NCBI GenBank assembly: GCA_049297395.1
Contig: JBAQUG010000497.1
Span: forward strand, 1 to 64,000
From: GWF2-50-93 sp049297395
GTDB taxonomy: Bacteria; Verrucomicrobiota; Lentisphaeria; Victivallales; GWF2-50-93
Length of the DNA: 64,000 bases
Reading direction: 5' to 3'
Shown: one piece after another, positions 25,871-35,600 of the stretch
Position numbering within the stretch: position 1 is the first letter of the stretch
How the letters are laid out: every line of letters starts with the position of its first letter
Program-made: the position numbers and the translations under genes
Notes under the pieces: model-generated
What the model saw: only the letters and a program-made list of their open reading frames with translations
The model's database searches: none
What the model was told of the DNA's origin: nothing

Positions 25871-28800
25871 TCAGTGCTTCTGTTCGGGGAATTTGTCTTT
25901 TGACGCTGAATATCCCAGATCGCCTGGGTCGATGATCTGCGCTGCGAACCGGCTCCCGCCTGATCCGCCATGGCATTTCACAAGCAGCGTGTTGACTCCT
26001 TTTTTCAGTCTGATCCTGGCGCAGGTCGCATTGGTGCTCGTGAAGGAAGCTCCGTCCTGCTGCACTTGGGAGGCGGCTCGCTCGCTGTCCACCAGCTCGC
26101 CGTTGATGTATGCATTGGCCCACCAGTCGCAGCTGAGCACCAGCTGTGAGCTTCGGTCGTCCGGAGAGTTGATGAAGGTGACGGCAAAGCAGACTCCCCC
26201 CCGGGGCAGTTTTAAAATGTGGGTGAAGTTCAGTCCGCTCTGCATGTAGGGGGCGCTCGTGTCGTCCCTGTTGTCCCACTTCAAATCTTTATCATCCATT
26301 CCCTTGTAGACAGCTTCAAAATTGATTTCCTTTTCCGGTCCATAGACGGTGGACATCGCTGCGCGCACTGCTTCGGCTTCCTTGCCACCGGGGGCGAACC
26401 CGCTTTTGAAGGGGCCGATGAAGCGCCAGGCCGGGGCGGGAAGATCGCGGTAGACCGGCTCGAGACGCAATCCGGCCAGCGCCAGCACGGCAGGGCCTTT
26501 GATCATGAACGGACACGGAGATTCCTTGATGACGACATCGGTGCGTGCCGTATTTAGGCGGCCGGGCTCGGATCGGATGCCCGCCACGGACTTGCCACTG
26601 ATTGAGATCTGCGCCTCGACCGTCTGGGCGCCAGAGACGAAAGTTTCGACGACCAAACGGTATTTGCCGGGACCAGGCGGGGTGAGTGACATCTCAAAAA
26701 CACCATCTTCGCTGACAAGCACTTTGGTTTTCGGCAGTTTCGGATCAAGCGATGACGCCTCCACCATCTTTACCGCCTTTGTCTGTTTCATGGCGGGCAG
26801 GAGTTCGGAAGCGCTGAGTTCGTCCCGGTACCGGTAGAGGTCGCTTCCATTCCACAGGACCGCCTGCAGGAAGGGCGAGTTCTTTTCCGGTCGCACAAAG
26901 TAGCGGCCTATGCCGTTCACCGTCAATTGGACGGCCTTAGCCGCTTCCACGCGCAACGGCAACGGACCGTCGCCAGTCACATCGACGCGCCGACCATCCG
27001 GCGATATGGATACTTCCCATTTCGCCGGCAGTGATGGAATGCTGATCGTGACCACCTCGCCGGAGGGAAGGGGAGAGCGGACACCATTGCGGACCAGTTG
27101 AGTAGCACCAAGGCGCAGACAGCGCGCTACTGCTCCCGGCGTTCCGCGCACAACGAGATCTGTCCCGTCATTGCTGACATGGAACACCCCGTTTCCGCTC
27201 CTTACATATTCAATGCCGCGGCATATGAGCAGACTGCCATTTACGGCTGCGTAACCTATTGGAACCGATTGGTTCCTGCTGAGGAACGAAACCGATGCCA
27301 TGGAGGCGTCGGTTTGAAGTTCGCCTTTGACCGGGACGCCATTAACGCTTCCGCCGACAAGGTCGACTCCCGCTGCCGAGCGGACAAGCGCCATTTGTCC
27401 GTCGCCATCCCGCGGCAGCTCGATGGAACGGCCATCGTTTTCACTGTGGGGCGCGAGCAGCGAGAGGAACCGTCCGTTGATTCCGCGCTGGACGGCGTGC
27501 AATACTGGATAGCCGGTTGTCTTTGCCCGGTCGACATTGAGTTTCACATTTTGGTTGCCGAGAAAGACGCCATCCAGTATGCCGCGGCGAGTGTCGATCT
27601 TTTCCCAGGGGGGGCGATTGGCATCGGCCGGTCCGGCGTCTTCAGCTGTGAAGACGATGAAAGGATCTCCGGAGACGGGCAGATCATCTCCAGGTGTCCA
27701 CGTTTGATCACGGGTGAAGACTGCGGCGGCCACGCGGCCGCCGCTTCCGCAGATAAGCTCGAAGCGCAGCGGTGAACCGTCGGCGATGGTGATCTCCGCC
27801 TTGCCGCCGGGGAGTATCGGCAGCCAGTTCCAACCTTGACGGTATGCGCCGCGGCCAAAGGCGGCCGCCACGGAGATGCCGTTGACGACGAATGTGTTGG
27901 AGCACCATGACTGCACGAAAGGCTCGCCGCGGACCAATGCCCAGCCGTGGTAGACGCCGCCCGCCACTCTGTCCGCCCGCCACGCCATGGCCGCACCATT
28001 CGTCATGGAGCGCAGAACCTTGCCGCCGAAACGCTCCTGGATCGTGAAACGACGGCCGTCGACGCGCAGCGTGTTGCCGGCGACGGTGCGCGCCAGCCAG
28101 TCGTACTCATGTTCCTGATCGTCGGCGCGGAGATCGTCCGCAACCAGCACGACAGGTCCGCTCGCTCCGCGGAGGAACAGGCAGCGGCGGTCGGCCTGGC
28201 GGACCGGATTGTATGGACGCCAATGCCATGGGCCGATGATGTCGCCGTCAAGCACCCGGTCGTAGGCCAGCTTGAGGTCGGAATCCAGGATGTCGGCGTA
28301 GCTGGAGAAATCCACTGAGCGGATGAAGGCGTCCGAACCGCCCTCGATCTGCTCCTGCGCCTTGCCGTCGATGTGGACGATGTTGTGGTCGCGGGAGCTG
28401 TAGTTGCCATAGCCGGAATCTGCGATGAAGCAGGTTCCGTTTGATGCGAGACAGAAGCTTCCCTGGTCGGCGTGCGTGTGGCCGGCGCGCAACGGCGAGG
28501 TGTTGAAGAAAAACACCGCATCGTCGACACCCCATCCATTCCGGCAGAACACCAGGCCGCGGTCGGCGAACCATCGCCCTGGCGGAAGGGCGCTCCGATC
28601 ACCAGCCTTCTCCTCCGGCCAGCCGTTGATCAGCGCCACGGTTGTGTCGGGAAGTACGCCAAGCCCGGCTTTGACCGAATTTTGGTAAACCCACCTGCCC
28701 ATCGGACCCAATTCCTTCCCGATGAAGCTGGCGAAGGCGGCCGACTGGAACTCGCCGTTGGACTTGTTGTAGTCGAACCCCTCGTATCCCCACGGCAGGG

Positions 28801-29704
28801 CCTCATAAGCCAGCCATTCCGGAACGCGTGGCAGATTGGTAGTCGTGATCATGTCGACGCCGCGCCGGCGCAGCATGATCAATGCGTGCGGAAGGGTGTG
28901 GGTGCCGAAATTCATAGGGTATTGGATGCCCTCGGTCATGGCTCCCTCGGCGCTGATCCCGTTGTCCAGGAATTCACGAAGTTTCGCGGCCGCCGCCGCC
29001 GCAGTAGGAGGGAAATACCCGTCCTCCCCTTCGATGGCGAGGTCGCAGAATAGCTGTCCTATTGCGCATAGGCATGTCCAGTTGGTGCAGTTGCGGCCGT
29101 TGGCCATGGGACCGTCCAGCCACCAGGAGGAGGCGTACATGTCGAGGGAAGGCTTGCCGACCATCGAGGCGAGGATGCGCCGCGACCGTCCGCGTTCCTC
29201 GTCGTTCAACAGTTCATACAGCCAGTCGTAGGCCAGGGCCGACTCCATGTCGCCCCAGTTCTCCTCGGCCTTGAGTTCGCCGTCAGGAGGGAATCCCGAC
29301 ATCCAGATGCGGAACATCTCCAACGCCATGCGACCGTCCTCCTTGTCGCCGGTGATCTGATAGAGCAGGGCGGCTTGCCGGAGCTGTGGCCGGAAACCGC
29401 TCCACTGTTTCCGGCATTCCTCGAGCCAAGCCGGGTTCATCTTTTTCAACTCTTCGATGATGTTTCCGGCGAATGCACTGCCACGCAGATTCTTCACCAG
29501 TTCCTTGCCGACCGTCGTCTCCGCCCTGGCCCGGATGGCCGGAAGATCACCCTTGGAGAAAAGCAGGCGTGGATGTGTTCCTGCCGGGAGCGGGGATTCC
29601 CCGATGGACTCGACGGGGGCGTCTGCAAAAAGTGAAATGGAACTTGAAAAACAGATGGCGCCGGCGGCGCATGCCGCGGCCACCCATTGACTTGAGATCC
29701 GCAT
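25871..29704 (-). CDS. Secreted heparinase II/III-like polysaccharide lyase with C-terminal modules (C)
   Basis: The protein has 1277 residues and a signal peptide (MRISSQWVAAACAAGAICF). Residues 35-350 form the alpha/alpha toroid typical of uronate lyases: HPRLLFSKGDLPAIRAR, NWGDMESALAYDWLY (149-163), NGRNCTNWT (202-210) and EGIQYPMNFGTHT (258-270, Tyr262). Residues 380-700 are the heparinase II/III beta-sheet domain, with GHTHADQGSFCLASNGTCF (His409, His411) and DSGYGNYSSRDHN. The enzyme should eliminate at a uronic acid in an acidic glycan; the substrate is not predictable. Two extra modules follow from about 990, the last with GPFKSG, GPEKEINF, SCDWWANAYINGEL and DPGDLGYS. The start follows GGAAGG. 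Upstream are a promoter-like -10 and a nested palindromic element. Confidence 0.82.
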   Translation of the reverse strand: MRISSQWVAAACAAGAICFSSSISLFADAPVESIGESPLPAGTHPRLLFSKGDLPAIRARAETTVGKELVKNLRGSAFAGNIIEELKKMNPAWLEECRKQWSGFRPQLRQAALLYQITGDKEDGRMALEMFRIWMSGFPPDGELKAEENWGDMESALAYDWLYELLNDEERGRSRRILASMVGKPSLDMYASSWWLDGPMANGRNCTNWTCLCAIGQLFCDLAIEGEDGYFPPTAAAAAAKLREFLDNGISAEGAMTEGIQYPMNFGTHTLPHALIMLRRRGVDMITTTNLPRVPEWLAYEALPWGYEGFDYNKSNGEFQSAAFASFIGKELGPMGRWVYQNSVKAGLGVLPDTTVALINGWPEEKAGDRSALPPGRWFADRGLVFCRNGWGVDDAVFFFNTSPLRAGHTHADQGSFCLASNGTCFIADSGYGNYSSRDHNIVHIDGKAQEQIEGGSDAFIRSVDFSSYADILDSDLKLAYDRVLDGDIIGPWHWRPYNPVRQADRRCLFLRGASGPVVLVADDLRADDQEHEYDWLARTVAGNTLRVDGRRFTIQERFGGKVLRSMTNGAAMAWRADRVAGGVYHGWALVRGEPFVQSWCSNTFVVNGISVAAAFGRGAYRQGWNWLPILPGGKAEITIADGSPLRFELICGSGGRVAAAVFTRDQTWTPGDDLPVSGDPFIVFTAEDAGPADANRPPWEKIDTRRGILDGVFLGNQNVKLNVDRAKTTGYPVLHAVQRGINGRFLSLLAPHSENDGRSIELPRDGDGQMALVRSAAGVDLVGGSVNGVPVKGELQTDASMASVSFLSRNQSVPIGYAAVNGSLLICRGIEYVRSGNGVFHVSNDGTDLVVRGTPGAVARCLRLGATQLVRNGVRSPLPSGEVVTISIPSLPAKWEVSISPDGRRVDVTGDGPLPLRVEAAKAVQLTVNGIGRYFVRPEKNSPFLQAVLWNGSDLYRYRDELSASELLPAMKQTKAVKMVEASSLDPKLPKTKVLVSEDGVFEMSLTPPGPGKYRLVVETFVSGAQTVEAQISISGKSVAGIRSEPGRLNTARTDVVIKESPCPFMIKGPAVLALAGLRLEPVYRDLPAPAWRFIGPFKSGFAPGGKEAEAVRAAMSTVYGPEKEINFEAVYKGMDDKDLKWDNRDDTSAPYMQSGLNFTHILKLPRGGVCFAVTFINSPDDRSSQLVLSCDWWANAYINGELVDSERAASQVQQDGASFTSTNATCARIRLKKGVNTLLVKCHGGSGGSRFAAQIIDPGDLGYSASKDKFPEQKH

Positions 29705-29819
29705 TTTCTCCATCCTTCCATTTTAAATTTTTCTTGAACTCAAACCCATTCATCCAACAATCCATCCGTCATCCCGTGGAATGACTGTGTTCCAGCTCCA
29801 TTCCTTGCGCGATATATTG

Positions 29820-29848
29820 AGTATATCATGTAACATGCATTCTTCGGC
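29820..29848 (-). promoter_or_regulatory. Extended -10 promoter-like site before lyase C
   Basis: On the minus strand, TGATATACT (TATACT at 29820-29825) is preceded by CATGTTACA. The same stretch shape occurs at 35531-35559 and 59603-59631. The -35 at 17 bases is poor here, so this would be an extended -10 promoter or a regulated variant. Confidence 0.4.
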
Positions 29849-29900
29849 ATCGGATGGCAAGTCCAACCCGTGATTTTTTCACGCATTTATTTGCAGGGCA

Positions 29901-30003
29901 GTAATGGCTCAGGCTTTATAAAAACGAGGGGGCGGTACCGTACTTTTCCCTCGGGCTTCGGGAAGAAGTCCTGGGACCGACCCCGTAAAGGCTGAGCCAA
30001 TAC
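29901..30003. repeat. Nested palindromic element, copy 2
   Basis: The core (TACTTTTCCC through GGGACCGACCCC) matches 13031-13075 nearly base for base. The outer arms are different from copy 1: TGGCTCAGGCTTTA (29905-29918) pairs with TAAAGGCTGAGCCA (29986-29999) at 13 of 14 positions. It ends about 28 bases past the stop of giant D on the minus strand. Confidence 0.8.
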
Positions 30004-30030
30004 GCAGGACGGGAGTACCTTGCCGTGATC

Positions 30031-33000
30031 CTATTTTCCCGTCTCCGGCGGTGTCGGGCTGTACTTCTGGTCTCCCGGATCGCTGACCGCGAAATTGGCA
30101 TTCCACCCATCCCGGCCTGTCGTTGTCTTCACCAGCAGCTTGTTCCATCCGGCGTTCAACAGGATCGTCTTGCTGGCGAATTTCCCCCAGGGGCCGGAGA
30201 TGTCCAGTACCGGCTCGTCGTTCAGCCAGACCCTGCCATCCCAATCCATGGCATAATACAATATGACGTTTCGTCTGCCAGGGCTGTATATCCACGAAGC
30301 AAGATACGCGATCCCGCTCCCCGGGATGCCATAATTTTTGATATGGACATAGGGGTAGTATTTTTCCAGCAGCTTGACATACTTGTCATCGCCGATGTCA
30401 ATCTGCCTCCACTGGATAGACTTGCCATCCATGCCCTTGTATTCGGAGGAGAGGCTGATCTCCTTTTCGGGAGGGAACGTCGCTTTCGCATAACATTCGC
30501 TTCGTTTCTCCCACGTGTACGGCTTCCCGTCCTCCACATTAAAATCAAAGAGTCCGATCGCGCTCCACTTCTTAATCGTGACAGGAGGCAGGAACGCCAT
30601 TTCCATCGAACTGATCGCCAGTCCGTTGGCGCCTTCGCTGGTCAATGTCATGTCATAAAGACCGCTGTTTATTGACAGCGGCACCGACAGGACATTGCGG
30701 ATATGCCTTGTCTCGCCGTAGCCCTCTCCGATTGTTCCAACCGTCTTTCCATTGAACCCGACCTTGATCGGGCCGTAACCCTTTCCGAACAACCCCCTTA
30801 TCCGGAGTTCGAACTGCCCCGCTGTCGCCGTGCTCGCATGGTAAACCGTCTTGCCGGACGGTATCACGACAAAATCCTCCTCCGTGTATTGAGCTAATTT
30901 TGCGAGTTTCGCAGCACCCTCCGGCTTGAAGTTGTGCTGGAGCAGATATCCGGCATTGCCGGAGCAGACGGCATAGTCCTCCATGCCATCCGGCCAGCCA
31001 AAGGCCTCCAGCCACCATCTGCGCTCCGAGGCGATGCGCTGGATGAGAAATCCGGCCTTCAGATACTCTTTGTCACGCCAGGCCTTATCTACAGGATTGA
31101 ATGAGCCGGCGAATGTCTCAATCGCATCGCGTCTGTCCCATTCGCAGGTGTCCTTCACTCCAGCCGCGCATCCGCCCGCGCCGACGAAGACATGTTTCAT
31201 GTCCCCGGCGGCGGCGTTTATTTTCCGCAGGAACTCAACCTGTTTGCCAATCCGTTCAATCTCGTCTGGCCGCACTTGGATATTCATCCCTTCAATTGAT
31301 GTGATTCCCTTTGCCGCGAAAAGCGCAGGCATGAACGGATCCAGCGACACATTGACCACATTCCCCTTTGCCGCGAGCGTTTCGCCGCTGACAAGATCTT
31401 TCACCCCGTCCGCGTCCTTGGGCAATGAAATCTCAAGTTCCCTCCTATAGGGCGTCTGGTTGACCAGATAGAACACGAGCTCTTTCCCATGAAATATCCA
31501 ACCGGTCTTGTCTTGTCTCTGGGCCGACCAGCAGACGACTACCGGCTGATCTGAGCCTTTACCGGCGAACCGCTCATACTTCAAGTCCGGGATCGCCCGG
31601 AATACCCGCACGAAGGAGCGCAGTCCCTCGTCAACTGGCGAAATGCCCCAGAGTTCACCGCAGACTATCCTGTCAAGCTGTCCTGCCGCCAGCGCTTTGG
31701 CCGGCTGCTCCAGCTGGCGGGGATGTCCGATCAATGCGAAGTCATGGCACAGATTCCTAATATAAGCCGTATCGCCAGGCGTAAAGTTCTCAATATTGCC
31801 GCGTATCTCCGCCGGTTCACGCACATCGAAGTTTGCGAACGCGACAGGGTCGAATCCATTCAATTCAATGTTCTCGTCATTGCCGCCCCTGAATTTCTCC
31901 CATTTTTCAAAACCAATATCCCGGCGCCCGGCAAGGCTGGCATAATCAATTCCGCTTTCACGTGCAGGCGCTATTTTCCATGCGGCGTAGGCGCCGCTGT
32001 ACAGCCGGGCGGAAGGCGCATTGCGGCGCAGTTCCGCCACTCCTTCCTCAAGCAGGCTTTCTACCTTCTGGCAGCGCCAGTCAATCCATTTGTCGCGGAG
32101 ATCGTCCTTGAGCAGGTGTTCCCGGCGGAGTTTGAACCGCTCATCCCCGGCATTGGCCACACCGATGGAAACTCCTGTCTCCTTTTCAAAGAGAGACACC
32201 GTAAAATCATCGTACCCGTTGGAGTCCGAAATATAAAAGGGGTCGAATCCGGACTGCCATGGAGTCCACCACCTCAGACGCACCCCGGCAAAGGACGGGA
32301 AGCCGCCGTACTGCCTGCTGATTTCTCCGAGCACGGTGGTGAAATACTTGCGTGACGCAGGATGCGCAGGATTGAGAATGCGATGCGTCCATCCGCTTCC
32401 TCCGTCGTAGCACTTCCCATTGGAGTCGGTTACGAAAAGTTCGTCCGCCGCCTCATATCCGCATTTGCGGGCGAAATGCTGGACGGCTCCTTCCGACAAT
32501 CGGGAAACCATCAGGTCCGCCACCATCCGGGCATTGTTCTTCTGTCCGGTCATGAGCAGCATCTTGAAAATATCGCGTTCAATGGGGTCGACCAGCCGCC
32601 CGCGGCCTCCGGTACTGTAAACATCCTGTCCTTTGGGAAGATGGGGGACGCCCTGCAGGAAAGTCATGTTGTATGACAATGCCGGCACCATGATCAAGTT
32701 ATCGCCCCGATATCGGGACAGGCGGGTGTATCTTTCAGCTCCGGCATGCAATGCACGCCAATCCTGATAGAATCCTCCTCTGAGATTGCTGAGCAGGCCG
32801 GATATAAAATCATTGCCCTCCCAAAGCGGAGGCATTGTGCTTTCAAATGCCCATATATTGGTTTGTTCGCTGTCGGCGCCGAATTCCCTTTTCTGCTCCC
32901 AGCCGCCTGCCGGTTCCGGCAATGGAGGAAGACCTTCCGGCAGCTCATACAGTTCAATTTTTGAAATGGCACCCTCCCTGTTCAACCTGGAATTATGGTT

Positions 33001-34809
33001 GCCGTTGTGGCAGACCGTAAAAACATCGACCGCCCCGCTGTTCGGCCACACAAGGAATGAAAGGGTGCTGAAGGGACCTGAGACGTCCGCATTTCCGGAG
33101 TCAAGCATGGAGCCATTGGCCCAGCTTGTAACCTGATCAATGGCCTGTACCACGACTATCCTTCTCTTGTCGTTGGGAATTGTAGCCACTACAAGATGCG
33201 CCTTCCCGGGCTTTTTTACTTTCAACGTATATGCAAACCAGTCCGGAGAGATATAACTCGCCCCCGATTTTTTTTCCCCTTCCCTGACACGGCGGTATTT
33301 CTTGGTTTCTGCGTCTTTTATATAGTAGCATCGCCTGTCCAGTTCGACGCCGGCATTGCCGGTAAGGCGGTAACGCCCAACCGGGCTGTCCACCACCCGG
33401 CTCGTCCCGTTGTCGCGGAACTTATGCTCCGCATCCTGCGTCAATGTGCAGTCAACGCTGTCAACCAGCTCCCTGCGGATCTCGCCAGTGGAAGCGCCGC
33501 CTTTGGGCAACGGCATGGGGGTCGGGTCAATAACCACGAACGCCCAGGGTCCGTCGATGATCTTGCCGGATGCGTCCTTGACCGTGTATTCAAATGCGCC
33601 TTCAGTATTGCTGGGATAGCTTATGCTTGCTGACAGGTGGCTGGCTTCCTTCGCGAGTTTGCCTTCCCCGGTCCAGACTGGTGTCTTGCTCCCGCGCTGT
33701 TCCTTCACCTCGAGGAGGAAACGTTCCCCGGCACCGACCATTTTCTCCACTTTTATTGTCAGTGGTTCGTCTTTCGCCAATATCATGTCATCGCGATCCA
33801 TGCCGTTCTTGTCGACCGCATGGATACCGATGTCAACCGTGTCGCCGGAATGGATTTTGGAAATGCCGATACGCATCTGCGGCATGAGCTCATCCATTTT
33901 ATCCACCCAGGGATACGGGGAATCGACACGGTAAATTGCCAGCGTGTGCTTTCCTGCCTTGAGATGGCGCAACGCTCCCGCCCGATGGAGGAAATCAAGG
34001 GCGTAGCCTTGTTTCACGCCAGGATCAAGACGGCGTTCCCCCTGGAGATAGAACAGTGGCTTATCGTCAAACCAAGCCTTGAACCAGCGAGGCGGATCAA
34101 TAGGACCGATTGCTATTTCATACAGCCCCTCGTCTTTGATTTCAAAACTGGTAGTGCGCTGGTTGAAGATTTCATCCCGCCATTTTTCCAGAAGGATATC
34201 CGGGCGCCATGCCAGCTTTTCCTCCGAGTCCTTCACCGTGTGCGACAACGCCTCGGGGGGAATCAGTTTGAAATCGGATGCACCAGGCTTTTGCCACTTT
34301 ATAACAGCCTTCATCAGTTCGCGGCTTGATTTCCTTGTCGCATCAGGTCTGGCGCCGTCATATTTCAAATAGAGGGTAATGGGAACAGTCCCGGCATCCA
34401 GCCGGATCTTACCTGTGCCATCAACCGGACACTTTATCCCATTGACTTTCAACTCCGACTCCACTTCCTCAATCTTGAATTTATATTCACCTTCTGTAGG
34501 GATGGAAATGCTGCTACGGCAGGCCATGGACCAGCCCTGGGCACGATGGAACTCCGCGCCTTTCGCCGGATCGCTGTTTGCCGCCGGCCACTTCAACTTA
34601 TTGATATCCGCACTGATATCCGCGCCATTGGCGACAAAACTGCCGCCGTAAAACCAGAAGGTCGGCTCTCCATAGTAGTGGACTACCCACCCCGGGGAAC
34701 TGGACTGTTGTGCGTCAGGCTCAGCAGCATGACAAAAGAGCAGAGCGCCAAACGAGATGCAAATGAGGATCAATTTCCATAACGGTTTACTTCCTGAAAG
34801 GTTCTCCAT
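30031..34809 (-). CDS. Giant secreted protein D with PA14-like N-terminus
   Basis: At 1592 residues this is one of the largest proteins here, with a signal peptide ending near FCHAAEP. Residues 40-190 look like a PA14-type sugar-binding domain (GWVVHYYGEPTFW, ISIPTEGEYKFKIEEV, LKVNGIKCPVDG, VPITLYLKYDGARPD). A second sandwich, an Ig-like part (FVVIDPTPMPLP) and a third sandwich (HLVVATIPNDKRR) follow. The central domain is related to that of A and B: NPAHPASRKYFTTVLGEI, FAGVRLRWWTPW, and GYDDFTVSLFEKETGVSI near residue 880. After a helical linker come two C-terminal modules, with SAIGLFD, PPEKEISL, AMDWDGRVWLNDEPV and SDPGDQKY. The ribosome site GGGGAAA precedes the ATG. It is the second gene of the minus-strand operon, 49 bases after a pseudopilin. 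Confidence 0.75.
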   Translation of the reverse strand: MENLSGSKPLWKLILICISFGALLFCHAAEPDAQQSSSPGWVVHYYGEPTFWFYGGSFVANGADISADINKLKWPAANSDPAKGAEFHRAQGWSMACRSSISIPTEGEYKFKIEEVESELKVNGIKCPVDGTGKIRLDAGTVPITLYLKYDGARPDATRKSSRELMKAVIKWQKPGASDFKLIPPEALSHTVKDSEEKLAWRPDILLEKWRDEIFNQRTTSFEIKDEGLYEIAIGPIDPPRWFKAWFDDKPLFYLQGERRLDPGVKQGYALDFLHRAGALRHLKAGKHTLAIYRVDSPYPWVDKMDELMPQMRIGISKIHSGDTVDIGIHAVDKNGMDRDDMILAKDEPLTIKVEKMVGAGERFLLEVKEQRGSKTPVWTGEGKLAKEASHLSASISYPSNTEGAFEYTVKDASGKIIDGPWAFVVIDPTPMPLPKGGASTGEIRRELVDSVDCTLTQDAEHKFRDNGTSRVVDSPVGRYRLTGNAGVELDRRCYYIKDAETKKYRRVREGEKKSGASYISPDWFAYTLKVKKPGKAHLVVATIPNDKRRIVVVQAIDQVTSWANGSMLDSGNADVSGPFSTLSFLVWPNSGAVDVFTVCHNGNHNSRLNREGAISKIELYELPEGLPPLPEPAGGWEQKREFGADSEQTNIWAFESTMPPLWEGNDFISGLLSNLRGGFYQDWRALHAGAERYTRLSRYRGDNLIMVPALSYNMTFLQGVPHLPKGQDVYSTGGRGRLVDPIERDIFKMLLMTGQKNNARMVADLMVSRLSEGAVQHFARKCGYEAADELFVTDSNGKCYDGGSGWTHRILNPAHPASRKYFTTVLGEISRQYGGFPSFAGVRLRWWTPWQSGFDPFYISDSNGYDDFTVSLFEKETGVSIGVANAGDERFKLRREHLLKDDLRDKWIDWRCQKVESLLEEGVAELRRNAPSARLYSGAYAAWKIAPARESGIDYASLAGRRDIGFEKWEKFRGGNDENIELNGFDPVAFANFDVREPAEIRGNIENFTPGDTAYIRNLCHDFALIGHPRQLEQPAKALAAGQLDRIVCGELWGISPVDEGLRSFVRVFRAIPDLKYERFAGKGSDQPVVVCWSAQRQDKTGWIFHGKELVFYLVNQTPYRRELEISLPKDADGVKDLVSGETLAAKGNVVNVSLDPFMPALFAAKGITSIEGMNIQVRPDEIERIGKQVEFLRKINAAAGDMKHVFVGAGGCAAGVKDTCEWDRRDAIETFAGSFNPVDKAWRDKEYLKAGFLIQRIASERRWWLEAFGWPDGMEDYAVCSGNAGYLLQHNFKPEGAAKLAKLAQYTEEDFVVIPSGKTVYHASTATAGQFELRIRGLFGKGYGPIKVGFNGKTVGTIGEGYGETRHIRNVLSVPLSINSGLYDMTLTSEGANGLAISSMEMAFLPPVTIKKWSAIGLFDFNVEDGKPYTWEKRSECYAKATFPPEKEISLSSEYKGMDGKSIQWRQIDIGDDKYVKLLEKYYPYVHIKNYGIPGSGIAYLASWIYSPGRRNVILYYAMDWDGRVWLNDEPVLDISGPWGKFASKTILLNAGWNKLLVKTTTGRDGWNANFAVSDPGDQKYSPTPPETGK

Positions 34810-34858
34810 TTTTCATTTCCCCTTGTTTTTTATTCAAAATTTGATTTGTTTAAATTGC

Positions 34859-35470
34859 TTACAAATCACCAGGAACAGGATAATCCTTGCTGGTAAGATA
34901 ATAATTCATATCCCAGGAAGGAAAGTTACCGTCGAAATTCCCTTCAGGATTGTCGGGACATGTGAAAAACTTTGTATGGCCGCCATTGGGCTTCAGGTTT
35001 TTCGTGATGTCCAGGCCTACAAGAGGGGCAATCTTAAACATCCAATTGTATGCTTTTGCGGTCGAACCGGGAAGATTCGGGGTCGGGGTCGTATCGGCAA
35101 TATGCTCGTTCCAGTCCCCCGCATAAAGAATATTGGCGGCGTCCATCTGCCGCAGGGTGTTTTTACAGCTAATTTTCTTCGCTGTATCCTTCGCGCTTTT
35201 CAGCGCGGGCAGCAGCATTGCAGCAAGAATTGCGATGATCGCAATCACCAATAAGAGCTCAATAAGCGTAAACACTTGTTGAACTTGCCTCCGCTTCCGC
35301 TTCGGGCAGAACTGCCCGCTGGCTGCGGCTGGTACGGTCACCAGGGGTTCTATTATCCGCCGGAGCAATAAGATGAATGCAAGATGCCGGATGCAGGTCG
35401 CTAGATTAGAATGTCTGGCGTCCTGGCTCCTGGAAAAAAGCTTCTTCCCCGCCCCAGTCTTGGTATCCAT
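34859..35470 (-). CDS. Pseudopilin with long leader and missing C-terminus
   Basis: The 203-residue protein has the prepilin motif QV|FTLIELLLVIAIIAIL only at about residue 69, after an unusually long basic leader, although the ATG has a good ribosome site (GGAGGG, eight bases). The mature part matches the pseudopilin at 58766-59491 (CPDNPEGNFDGNFPSWDMN against CPNNPTGIFNGNHPSWGQN). It then stops about 90 residues early and lacks the H-X9-DG block. The leader DNA looks like low-complexity repeat sequence read in frame. It is the first gene of the long minus-strand operon, behind a TTGACT-17-TATACT promoter. It may be a truncated but still translated pseudopilin. Confidence 0.7.
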   Translation of the reverse strand: MDTKTGAGKKLFSRSQDARHSNLATCIRHLAFILLLRRIIEPLVTVPAAASGQFCPKRKRRQVQQVFTLIELLLVIAIIAILAAMLLPALKSAKDTAKKISCKNTLRQMDAANILYAGDWNEHIADTTPTPNLPGSTAKAYNWMFKIAPLVGLDITKNLKPNGGHTKFFTCPDNPEGNFDGNFPSWDMNYYLTSKDYPVPGDL

Positions 35471-35530
35471 CGGACACGCCCTCCAATATTAGGATATACA
35501 GGTATAAATATATTATATCAATATAAAGTC

Positions 35531-35559
35531 AGTATATCAATGTATCATGGCAAAGTCAA
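35531..35559 (-). promoter_or_regulatory. Sigma-70 promoter of the long minus-strand operon
   Basis: On the minus strand, TTGACT (35554-35559) and TATACT (35531-35536) are 17 bases apart, with an extended -10 TG. The spacer contains CATGATACAT, which closely matches the spacer at 59609-59625. Confidence 0.7.
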
Positions 35560-35600
35560 GGGCTGTCCTGAAGAAATTAATTTAAATGAAAAGTTGTGGT

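Larger units (their letters stand above)
29705..30030. other. Intra-operon gap with promoter-like site and nested palindrome
   Basis: No gene is visible. Reading on the minus strand, the gap holds the nested palindromic element (29901-30003), then an extended -10 (29820-29825) within GATATA/TATATC, and the ribosome site of the lyase gene. This gap may uncouple the lyase and its downstream genes from giant D upstream. Confidence 0.55.
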
